A stretch of 64,000 nucleotides of DNA from Plasmodium malariae (lineage: Eukaryota > Apicomplexa > Aconoidasida > Haemosporida > Plasmodiidae), in NCBI RefSeq assembly GCF_900090045.1, contig NC_041778.1, positions 496,001-560,000 of the forward strand, written 5' to 3'. The notes under the pieces were generated by a model, which saw only the letters and a list, made by a program, of their open reading frames with translations, made no database searches and had not been told where the DNA came from. This document shows, one piece after another, positions 56,401 to 64,000 of the stretch (its first letter is position 1; every line of letters begins with the position of its first letter). Made by a program: the position numbers and the translations under genes.

Positions 56401-59316
56401 TAAAATATTTGAGTCTGCGCAATTTTTATTGTTAAACATATTGCTATTATGATTATATGGGACGCTGCTATCAATGGCATAACTGTTCATCATATTAATG
56501 TTTCTATTAATATTCTCTACAATATTGTTCTGCTTGAAAGTATTATTCTGATCATAACTGCTATTCTTCCCTAACATCAATTTGCTACGATGATCACTAT
56601 ATAACGAATGACTGTATGGTAGTTCATTCGGTAGAGTGTTCTTATTACTACAACTGTTGACACAGCCTCCAATGTTAACGCACGTGCTAATGTTCATACT
56701 ACTGCTTCCATTTCCGTTGAAGTTTGAATTACTGATATCGTTCCCACTGTTCCTTCCACTAACCTCTTGAGTAATTTTGTTGTTTTCATAAGTTATACTT
56801 GGGTGTGTACTATGAATCATTTGCGGATTCATAACTGTGCTATTTGACACTGTCGGAAAATTCATTTTACTTTTTATGTACGAGTTTTTTATGCTCTTAT
56901 TTCGGATATTACTATTACTACTACTGCTACTGCAGTTACTATTGCTATTACTATGACTGTTACTATAATAATAATAATTAAAATTATTATTATTATTATT
57001 ATTATTACTATGCACATTACTTTTTATGCTATTGTTAATGCTAATGCTTCCATTGTTACTACAACCCTCAGGGGGGGTAGTGTTACTAAACACATTATTA
57101 TTACAATTATTATTAATACTATTACCATTAATGTTATATGATAATTTCGAATTATTAATTCTATCATTGTTAGGCAAGTAGTCATTCATGTAGAAAGAGC
57201 CATACTTAGTATTACTACCTAACTGATGAAAACTGCCTGCATTCATAATATTCTTTGTGCTATTAGTACTACTCATATTGTTGTTTACATGACTTGTTCC
57301 TACCATATTGTTTGTACTGTTCATGCTGTTTATATTTTGAATATTGCTGAACCCGCCTACACTACTTAAATTATTGTAGCTGTTTGACTTTCCCACGTGT
57401 TTTACACCGTTAACCATGCCGCTGTTAATTATACTGCTGGTCATATAGCCAGTCATGCCTTTATTACTTACACCGGTGTGCATGCTGTTACCATCAACAA
57501 TGCTTACATTTTCGTTACTCACTAACTTACCATACTCACTGTCGTTTTTTAAATTACGAACACATGATGCTGCATTTGAATGAATACAATTCAAGTTCTG
57601 CATAGATGGGTTTGAATTACTCATGCTCGTGTTGTTATTAAAAGTGTACATATGATTTATTGAGTTAAAACTATTACTTTTATTTATATGTTCATTTATT
57701 TTGTTTACATCCCTTAAATTTTTATTTCCTACTGCATTTTCTATTCTATTTAAAACGTTAATATCATTTATGGTGTTATTATGCATATTGCTCATATCAC
57801 CCAAGGTATTTAACCGATTCATGTTGTCCATGCGGTTCATACCATTTGCATTGGTCAGGTTGTTCATATTGTTTATGCCACTCGTATTGACCAGGTTGTT
57901 CACGTGGTTCACATTGCTAAAATTGCGTAAACTATTTACATCGTCCACATTTCTACAGTTACCAATATTATTTAAATCATTCATATCGTTTAAATGATTC
58001 AAGTTATTCATCTCATTGATGGCGCTTAAACCATCATATATATTATTTATATTCACACCCATATTGTTTAAAACTTGTAGATTGTTTATATTACCTAGCT
58101 CATTTAAGTAATTCATATTCTTGCTGTTCATATTATTATTACCATGAATGCTATTATTTTCACTCTTATGAACACTCAAGCTGTTACTGTTATTACTTCC
58201 ATCATTGCTGTTATTATGCCTTTCCCTATTATTACTGTTACTATTATTACCATCCATGTTAAAGAAACTATTCATATTTGCATTTAAGAACTCTTCATGT
58301 ACATTTTCATTCAGCCCATATTTGTAGGTATCGCCTATTCTGTTATTATGATAGCTATTGCTCGGCATGGCCCTTGACACACTGTTTGTTACTCTACCTA
58401 CGATATTTCCCTTGATATTACCTACAGAATTAACTGCGCAATTAACTGCGCAATTAACTGCGGAATTAGCTGCGGAATTAACTGCGGAATTAGCTGCGGA
58501 ATTAGCTGCGGAATTAGCTGCGATATTACCTACATCATTCCCTCCAACCCTGCCGTTGAAGCTACTCTCATCAGATATTCCATAGTTAAAATTTTTTAAA
58601 TATGGGTTACCGAAGTAATTATTTTCGCCTGACATGTTCATATTATTTTTTTGAAACACTCCATTTATGTTATTTGGTAAAATATTTTCTTCTTCTTTTG
58701 TCCTTATATTATAATTTTTCATACCAAAATTTGTATGATCATTCTGTTCATTCATATAATTCGCATTCATTAAGTTTAATTTTTTGTGCATACTATTATT
58801 ACTCTTTTCAAAATGTACATTATTGTTATGTATATTATGATTAAGTTCATTGTTGTTATGTGCATTATTACTGAGTACATTATTTTGTGTAATATTGTTG
58901 AGTATATTATTATGTGTAATATTGTTGGGTATATTATTATGTGTAATATTATTGAGTATATTATTACTATGTATATTATTATTATGCATACTATTATTAT
59001 GCATATTATTATTATGCATATTATTATTATGCACATTATTATTATGCATATTATTATTATGCATATTATTATTATGCATATTATTATTATGCATATTATT
59101 ATTATGCATCTTATTATTTCTTGCTTTCTTCATAAATTGAATGGTATTACCATTATTTGCAAAATTATTACTTCGTTCATAATTCATAAGTGTTTCCCTA
59201 CTTGTCCTCATATCATTACTTGTTACATCCGAATTGTTTAAAAATATGTTTACACTGGAATCATCATTCATCGAATATTCTTGAAATTGCCCATTATTAT
59301 TTCTGTATGTGTTCAT
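53431..59316 (-). CDS. Asn-rich protein with AT-hook-like basic motifs, function unknown
   Basis: A single exon from the ATG at 59316 encodes 1,961 residues. The first 1,450 are dominated by Asn, Ser, Met and His in short repeats (HNNNM, residues about 68-115; NSAA/NCAV about 262-295; many NNLNN and NNMNN). A more normal region follows: an acidic/Val-rich stretch, then two basic clusters resembling degenerate AT-hooks (KRGRKKKIKSFD near 1525 and KRKGRKRKIYFDP near 1560). Next is a helical block of about 190 residues that includes MKEELEKLNNEMILYY and NYFEKHFPFVKCYRPTYE. The C-terminus is seven 14-residue repeats of MEENHLNSHNIDN type. There is no signal peptide or membrane span. The basic motifs suggest a nuclear, nucleic-acid-binding protein, but no known domain is recognised. 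The helical block is where conservation should be sought. Confidence 0.85.
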   Translation of the reverse strand: MNTYRNNNGQFQEYSMNDDSSVNIFLNNSDVTSNDMRTSRETLMNYERSNNFANNGNTIQFMKKARNNKMHNNNMHNNNMHNNNMHNNNMHNNNVHNNNMHNNNMHNNSMHNNNIHSNNILNNITHNNIPNNITHNNILNNITQNNVLSNNAHNNNELNHNIHNNNVHFEKSNNSMHKKLNLMNANYMNEQNDHTNFGMKNYNIRTKEEENILPNNINGVFQKNNMNMSGENNYFGNPYLKNFNYGISDESSFNGRVGGNDVGNIAANSAANSAANSAVNSAANSAVNCAVNCAVNSVGNIKGNIVGRVTNSVSRAMPSNSYHNNRIGDTYKYGLNENVHEEFLNANMNSFFNMDGNNSNSNNRERHNNSNDGSNNSNSLSVHKSENNSIHGNNNMNSKNMNYLNELGNINNLQVLNNMGVNINNIYDGLSAINEMNNLNHLNDMNDLNNIGNCRNVDDVNSLRNFSNVNHVNNLVNTSGINNMNNLTNANGMNRMDNMNRLNTLGDMSNMHNNTINDINVLNRIENAVGNKNLRDVNKINEHINKSNSFNSINHMYTFNNNTSMSNSNPSMQNLNCIHSNAASCVRNLKNDSEYGKLVSNENVSIVDGNSMHTGVSNKGMTGYMTSSIINSGMVNGVKHVGKSNSYNNLSSVGGFSNIQNINSMNSTNNMVGTSHVNNNMSSTNSTKNIMNAGSFHQLGSNTKYGSFYMNDYLPNNDRINNSKLSYNINGNSINNNCNNNVFSNTTPPEGCSNNGSISINNSIKSNVHSNNNNNNNNFNYYYYSNSHSNSNSNCSSSSSNSNIRNKSIKNSYIKSKMNFPTVSNSTVMNPQMIHSTHPSITYENNKITQEVSGRNSGNDISNSNFNGNGSSSMNISTCVNIGGCVNSCSNKNTLPNELPYSHSLYSDHRSKLMLGKNSSYDQNNTFKQNNIVENINRNINMMNSYAIDSSVPYNHNSNMFNNKNCADSNILLGDIDSSIYDENKIKSNNMSGIAKPPSYMNSSNNMLNYSSNNISNDVHNVSNGVHNIRNNINCNSNIKVNTGEGMSCNNILMNACVDYIPPITKEELNKSEYYSKAYYMNQMHQYQPQANPPSHPSHLPNLQQHLHIPVQPHAHAPPFQNNYDSLHDDGNAYIHAMNKLEKNKTKGNHLYAEEKKKKESNDEIKRTVENERNRTSNIKSLSEGNPNFNYYNGLENLDDLNSMEILNSVGNLNNLNVGSLSNNGSNYFYDPTTRQYVLGYPNVPNTSNANELMNSSPIYYKREKNFHSVNNLNNVHNIHNLQSNINSRSNKENLNLQEGRLSNYNYNNNSNITLNKDIIEMILRNNKNSLDKSFNENINLAYTNYLMNVSSSYLRKKSLEEKKNISNKGHHGSRGKYNSGNKGGTMNVKGNKSKSKQKHNAKGGGVEKVSQSKEVKKSELVELDINDVVEVKVAEPSESRKTKLGGEETHEQSEALLSELHETGPVEGKETEAAEAETETEAISVSVAVDGGVEADGETQTKVEEENLCTPVDAKDLGEVMPVKREHSKRGRKKKIKSFDCKTVKTELRNDCKEVKRKGRKRKIYFDPYINIVKDKERTTRENMQKMVLKESYEMKEELEKLNNEMILYYNQIKNNDGILCDQNNFANHSIKNVLYFLKCKLNNFNVKNSLNSHSEINVLINNFLYVLRIINKHKKILENIYSFNFNTVNELAVRNYFEKHFPFVKCYRPTYEIMDQVKVEEMDEEFLKNNNSIVNGNNSNNYSNDGICLFKDKVKKNYDKKKLGKLSASTYGSSARPITDMHSNNSSNVSSSSSNDDDDNVKCKEIICKSENFKNIPYNSNTLQDNITNGVNGENFSFLNYGTAIYSNGNKIVEMEENHLNSHNIDNMMEENHLNSHNNDNMMEENHLNSHNIDNMMEENRHNSHNIDNMMEENHLNSHNIDNMMEENRHNSHNFDNMMEENRLNNHNFDNIKERNNSS
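53440..53750. repeat. 42-bp coding repeat at the C-terminus of the Asn-rich protein
   Basis: Seven units of 14 codons, seen on the plus strand as a block starting attttcctccatcatgttgt. Differences between copies are mostly non-synonymous (His/Asn, Ile/Phe, Leu/His). The array ends seven codons before the stop. Confidence 0.95.
58430..58530. repeat. 12-bp coding repeat (NSAA/NSAV/NCAV)
   Basis: The unit gaattaactgcg or gaattagctgcg repeats about eight times in the Asn-rich gene and encodes an Ala-rich island within the Asn-rich N-terminal part. Confidence 0.9.
58970..59112. repeat. 15-bp coding repeat (HNNNM), about nine copies
   Basis: The unit attattattatgcat repeats near the N-terminus of the Asn-rich protein, giving HNNNM per unit with a few Ser/Val/Ile variants. 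The flank at 58860-58960 holds a related, more degenerate block (ILNNITHNN). Confidence 0.93.
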
Positions 59317-59439
59317 TTTTTTTTTTTTTTTTTACACACACATATATATATATATATATATGTCTGTATGTAGGGCACTTTTAATCTGTTGGTGGGTTCG
59401 GAGGGGAAGGCAAGCAATACACACCTATTGGAAGTGGCA

Positions 59440-59575
59440 GAGAAAGAGGTACAGAAGGAATAACAGGAATAGGAATATGATGAGGAATAGGTGATGGAAT
59501 AGAAATTGGAATATTAATAGGACTCGTAACAGGAATCGTAAGAGGAATAGGAAATGAAATAAGACGAGGTCGAAA
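59440..59575. repeat. Purine-rich GGAATAG / AGGAAT degenerate repeat
   Basis: About 135 bases, largely A and G on the plus strand, with recurrent ggaata, aggaat and gaggaat words, about 125-260 bases upstream of the Asn-rich gene start. It is not a simple tandem array; spacing is irregular. Confidence 0.6.
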
Positions 59576-59915
59576 AGATGTACTTAATTCATTGCGTTAT
59601 GTTATTCTCTTCCTTTGCAATTTTTTAAATTATGATCTACTAATCATTCATTAAAATAGCTTTCAAAAAGATGGTGATAAGATGATGAAAAATAAGTAAT
59701 AAAACGGACGCGACGAAGGCAATTGATAAAGAACGAAAATGAAGGATTAATAATGCAATAAAATAAAAGCAAAATTTTTTTTAAAAATATAGATTATTTC
59801 AATTTAAAATATGTCAACAAAAATATATACACATATGTAAATAAGCATAGGAATAATATGTGTACTTATACGCGTGAATATATATATTACCTGTATATAT
59901 GTGTGAATGTATTTG

Positions 59916-59963
<48 letters not shown>

Positions 59964-60036
59964 GAAGGGCGCATATGTAAAAAAAAAGTTAAAGTGAGGT
60001 AATAATATTAAATTAAAGTACGCATAAAAAAAAATA

Positions 60037-60333
60037 ATGAGTGAGAAATATAAGAATATAAAAATGCATAAACATATAACTACTATAACTGATGTTTCAC
60101 CTGCACATGTTAAGGAAACTTTCATTTACCGTGGCTATTTCATTCGGGGGGATATAACAAGGTTAAGTGACTTTACATCACAATGTACGTATGTAAGAGT
60201 ATGTTTGTTCATTTATACATACGTACATATATACATATGTTTATTTATATATATGTATATAGATATGCAGCATATTTTTTTCTGTTTTATTATTTTTTTT
60301 TTTAGAATAAGAAAAATTTCACATTGTAAATAA
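60037..60333 (+). CDS. Candidate 59-residue spliced gene (unrecognised)
   Basis: I do not recognise this protein. An ATG at 60037 after an A-rich leader opens a balanced, charged frame (MSEKYKNIKMHKH...) with the segment VKETFIYRGYFIRGDITRL. A good donor AC|GTATGTAAG at 60188/60189 and a T-tract acceptor ...TTTTTTTAG at 60305 join in phase to a short last exon 60306-60333 ending IRKISHCK and stop, for 59 residues. An alternative donor AAG|GTTAAG at about 60160 would also be in phase and shorter. Composition is distinctly less AT-biased than the flanks. The antisense strand also has a hydrophobic open stretch, so strand is not fully certain. The gene would sit between the Asn-rich gene (divergent) and the transporter gene (convergent). 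Confidence 0.4.
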   Translation: MSEKYKNIKMHKHITTITDVSPAHVKETFIYRGYFIRGDITRLSDFTSQCTYVRVCLFIYTYVHIYICLFIYMYIDMQHIFFCFIIFFFRIRKISHCK

Positions 60334-60654
60334 CAAAATTGTTGCTTTGTTCAAGATGCTTAACGCTTTTTACACAAAAAAAAAAAAAAAGAAAAAAAGA
60401 AAAGAAAAGAAAAAAAAAAAGGGGGATAACTATACGCATAGTAGTACGTATAAATCACTAGCATAGCAGTATGTTTACTACAATTTGTATATATGTTATT
60501 TGTAATATATTGTGTACATTTTTTTGAGAAGCGTAAACTATTCAAGATTTAACAGGTACGTATGTATTATATATATATACTGCTAAATAATATGTAAACA
60601 AAAATTAAAGATTGGAAGAGTAGTAATATAAAAGTACATATATATATATATATA

Positions 60655-60958
60655 TATGTATAAATGTATAAATGTATTTATGTATAAATGTATTTATGTA
60701 TAAATGTATTTATGTATAAATGTATTTATGTATAAATGTATTTATGTATAAACGTATTTACGTATAAATGTATTTATGTATAAACGTATTTACGTATAAA
60801 CGTATTTACTGTATAAACGTATTTACGTATAAACGTATTTATGTATAAACGTATTTACGTATAAACGTATTTACGTATAAACGTATTTATGTATAAACGT
60901 ATTTACGTATTTACGTATTTACGTATAAACGTATTTACGTATAAACGTATTTATGTAT
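60655..60958. repeat. 16-bp minisatellite, about 18 copies
   Basis: Units gtataaatgtatttat, grading rightwards into gtataaacgtatttac with an intermixed order of the two variants. One copy has an extra base near 60808 and one is truncated near 60905. Confidence 0.95.
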
Positions 60959-61568
60959 AACAAAATTGTTAGTTAAAATGTGTTTTTGAACTTGTCATTA
61001 TTCTTTTATTTTTTTCTTGGACAAATCAAAAAAAGAAAAAAAAGAGAATATTGAAAAATAATAAAAATAAATTAATAAATCGAGATTTTTTTTCTCTTAT
61101 TGTGTTTTTCTTTCAGTTCATTCTTTAACCTTTTTTTACTTTTTGTTTCACTCTTTGTTCAATTTTTATTTTCTATTATTTTTTCATTCAACTTTTCATT
61201 CAACTTTTCATTCAACTTTTCATTCAACTTTTCATTCATCTGTTCATTCATCTGTTCATTCAGCTTTTTATCTTTTTTTTTTTTTTTTTTTTTGTCCCTA
61301 TTCAAAACATTATTTTATTACAAAAATGTTGTTATCATAAAACTTACACATAAAAAAAAATAAATAAAAATAAATAAAAATAAATAAAATAAATAAAATA
61401 AATAAAAATAAATAAAATAAATAAAAATAAATAAATTAAAATTAATTGAATAATTAAAATAAAGAAAATAATTAAAATAAATAAGGTGAAAAAACAAGGT
61501 GAAATGTTGTATAAAAAGAAGTACAGTATTATATTGTAATTGTGACATGACATCATATATATACATAT

Positions 61569-61574
<6 letters not shown>

Positions 61575-61616
<42 letters not shown>

Positions 61617-61780
61617 ATACATATATAAATAATACATATATAAATAATACATATATAAATAATACATATATAAATAATACATATATAAATAATACATATA
61701 TAAATAATACATATATAAATAATACATATATAAATAATACATATATAAATAATATATATATAAACAATATATATATATAG
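61575..61780. repeat. (TA)n followed by a 15-bp repeat
   Basis: About 20 TA units, then ten copies of taaataatacatata. It lies 170 bases downstream of the transporter stop codon. Long YICIIYI and YINNT frames through it are artefacts. Confidence 0.95.
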
Positions 61781-61953
61781 ATATGCATACATATATATAT
61801 GTGTATATGTGATTAAAGTGGGAAAAAATTAAATAATAAGAGAAAAAAAGAAAAAACAAAACAAATATTCATATATGTGTACTTATATGTACATATATAT
61901 GCACAGTATTCTAAAGGTATACTGTTCAAAATTGATAGTAAATTGTACACAGT

Positions 61954-62349
61954 TTATGTAGATTTTTTTTTTTTTTTTAATTCTTTTTTTTTTTTTTTGG
62001 TGTACTCGCAAGAATATGTATATATAAAAGATCCTAGTGTAGTGAATATTATTCCTATCATAGTATATAAGTTCAAGTGCTCCGAGTTATAATATTTGCT
62101 TAGAAATGTTTGCATGGTGGATTTAACGTTCCCGAACATATTATAAACAACATTGTCCGTATAATAAATACACAAAAAGGAGGAAAACGTTACGCATATT
62201 GCTGATACACCTAGGAAAAAAAAACACGTACATGGGAAAAACTATAAAACCGTTGGCCTCACGCATACAGAGATATATACGTATGGATGCACGGATGTGT
62301 ACTGTGCGTATAAGTGTACGCCCGTGTATATATATATATATATATATAA

Positions 62350-62384
<35 letters not shown>

Positions 62385-62915
62385 CCTATGTACGTATGAA
62401 TGTATGTATATGTTCCACCTTTTCAATTGACCTAGCTTTTTGCATTTTTTTTTTCCATCGCCCCGTTTTTTTTTTTTTGTTCTTTTTTTCCTTTTTTCTG
62501 TTTCTCCTTTTTTCTGTTTTTCGCTTTTTCCTTTTTCGCTTTTTCCTTTTTCGCTTTTTCCTTTTTCGCTTTTTCCTTTTTCGTTTTTTCCTTTTTCGCT
62601 TTTTCCTTTTCCGTTTTTTCCTTTTCCGTTTTTTCCTTTTCCTTCTTTCCTTTTTTTTTTTTAAAAAAACTTACAAGATAGGAAGAGAAAAAAGGCAGCT
62701 CGGTAGTTCAGATTAAACACAGCAAAAATGTCTCTTGTTATGGTCAGGTAAATGAACAAAATGATAGATGAATATATCAAGTTGTAACGTAGCATAATCA
62801 TTTTATTTTTGTATATCAGTAATTTTTGTTTTAATAAGTTGAGGTGTATGGCTTGTATTATGGAAACAGTTGTGCCTACAAGATGAAATGGAAAAAAAAA
62901 AAAAAAAAAAAAATT

Positions 62916-62957
<42 letters not shown>

Positions 62958-63905
62958 TGTACATGTACATGTACATGAGTATAAATGTAAAATTGTAAAA
63001 ATATACGTAAAAGGCAGAAAAACAAACAGATATATGCGCGAAGAACGAAAAACAGAAAAAAAAAAATGGCTTAAAAGAGAAAAAAGAATTCTCGCAAAGA
63101 GTCCATAATGCGCAAATATTTTTTACAAAGAAAACGTTTGCATTGTACAACGTTTAAAACTGCGATATATAAAATCATTTTTTTAGTGGAAGATGAGTTC
63201 TTCATGGAATTTACTGCACTCATTTAGTCTAAAGAAATTGTTCTCGTCACGCTCCAGTGTTTTATCAGTTGCATGCACATATGTATTTATGTGCGTGTTC
63301 ATGTAGTTATACTCATGTATGGGCACGCCACTGTATTCACGTATTGCATGAATGTGCAGGAGCATATGGCAATGTATTGGACAGTTCACCCATGCATTCG
63401 TTGTAGGCGAACCATATAAGACGGATCTGTAGTTGGTGTTTACGGCGTCTATTGAGAAAATGAAAAATCCGATGGAAACAAGAATGCATGAACATATCAT
63501 TAAGATATTAAATTTAATTTGTTTAAAATAAAAATAAGAAAAAAAAAAATTAAATGGTAGTGTCATAGATCTAGCTAGCTGATAAGATGATATATTTGTA
63601 TATTTTAAACAAATATTCCCCAAAATTAAAGTAAAATTAAATGATATTATTAATAACCACATATGTTTTATTCCTTCATATAACGAAAAATTTTCCCCTT
63701 CTGTATTATTATCATTTTGTAATTTTGTCAAATATTTTTTAAATAAAAATAAAAAAAGTAAACATGATAAGTGTTGTAACAATATTAATAAAACTGTATC
63801 AATAACATCATCCATTAACACATATTTATTTACGAAAACTGATGTTATTGACGACAGGAGGTACATACCTATTGAAAATAATACGGCAAGATCGCTTTTA
63901 CCCAT
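61954..63905 (-). CDS. Nucleotide-sugar-type transporter (DMT superfamily), three exons
   Basis: Multi-pass carrier of the triose-phosphate/nucleotide-sugar branch. Exons 63413-63905, 62675-62875 and 61954-62210 join in phase (TATG|GTTCGC to CTTGTAG; TCTT|GTAAGT to TTCCTAG) to 316 residues. The ATG at 63905 gives MGKSDLAVLFSIGMYLLSS. Family signs are SITSVFVNKYVL in helix 1-2, NICLKYTNISSYQLARSMTLPF (read as two parts of the helix 3-4 region typical of GDP-sugar transporters) and, after the first splice, YGTTVSIIQAIHLNLL. Hydrophobic segments fit nine to ten helices. The C-terminus is lysine-rich and ends KKST, a KKxx di-lysine pattern consistent with ER/Golgi retention. From memory, the P. 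falciparum gene here is annotated as a GDP-sugar:GMP antiporter. Substrate is inferred only from family. Confidence 0.88.
62505..62642. repeat. 15-bp repeat (tttttcgctttttcc) in transporter intron 2
   Basis: About nine copies with cgc, cgt and ccgt variants, giving a polypyrimidine-rich plus strand (polypurine on the transcript). It sits within the intron 62211-62674, close to the donor side. Confidence 0.9.
62919..62953. repeat. (TA)n tract in transporter intron 1
   Basis: About 17 TA units followed by five gtacat units, next to an A run (62891-62913) just 5' of the exon 2 acceptor on the minus strand. Confidence 0.9.
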
Positions 63906-64000
63906 TTTTTCGAAATGCTGTAACAAAAAAGGTTTTTACTTTGTACACATTAAATATGTCTACGTGTGTATACCTAGTGCTTGTGCATACATACACATGT

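Larger units (their letters stand above)
59317..61953. other. Intergenic region upstream of the Asn-rich gene
   Basis: Promoter of the Asn-rich gene at the left and 3' flank of the transporter gene at the right. It contains a purine-rich GGAATAG tract (59440-59575), (TA)n (59920-59956), a candidate small spliced gene (60037-60333), A/G-rich sequence (60376-60425), a 16-bp array (60655-60958), a 15-bp ttcatt array (61185-61262), aataaataaa repeats (61350-61435) and a (TA)n plus 15-bp array (61575-61780). Confidence 0.55.

Noticed and set aside
61318..61859. Hydrophobic YICIIYI-type frames of up to 171 codons, resembling membrane proteins
   Set aside because: Repeat-driven (15-bp array plus aataaa repeats); residue composition limited to those of the repeat.

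Overview
This window is a piece of a Plasmodium nuclear chromosome. It is very AT-rich, with dozens of 15-35 base poly-T/poly-A runs, (TA)n and TACATATG-type simple repeats, and GT...AG introns with T-rich acceptors. The proteins are inflated by Asn, Lys and short tandem repeats. Several products are recognisable Plasmodium genes: SPATR, a SIS1-type Hsp40, an apicomplexan leucyl/phenylalanyl-tRNA-protein transferase, eRF1, an organellar L7/L12 and a nucleotide-sugar-type transporter. From memory, this order matches a block of P. falciparum chromosome 2 around SPATR and eRF1. The base composition looks less extreme than P. falciparum, so another primate malaria species such as P. malariae or P. 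ovale is my impression; I cannot settle the species.

Layout, left to right: SIS1-like Hsp40 (-, three exons, the first only two codons); a possible small spliced membrane-protein gene (-); a 166-residue single-span protein (-); L/F-tRNA-protein transferase (-); a gene of many short exons (-, only partly resolved); an SRR1-domain protein (+); SPATR (-, two exons); a 3,673-residue Nup155/Nup170-like protein (-). Next comes a 2.6 kb divergent promoter region, then a 3,834-residue three-exon protein (+) that may be a Nup188/Nup205-type scaffold nucleoporin. These are followed by eRF1 (-, three exons), a bL12 ribosomal protein (+, two exons), a 1,961-residue Asn-rich protein with AT-hook-like basic motifs (-), a candidate 59-residue spliced gene (+), and a three-exon drug/metabolite-superfamily transporter (-).

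There are no operons; this is a run of individually transcribed housekeeping and parasite-specific genes. Themes recur: translation (eRF1, bL12), protein quality control (Hsp40, L/F transferase as an N-degron enzyme), the nuclear pore (one convincing and one tentative nucleoporin, head to head) and host-cell invasion (SPATR). The non-coding DNA is almost entirely simple and tandem repeats, with a different minisatellite in nearly every intergenic gap and in most long introns. I saw no tRNA, rRNA, mobile element or CRISPR array. Exon boundaries were read by eye from splice signals and reading phase and are not backed by transcripts. Family calls come from recognised motifs, not database searches.
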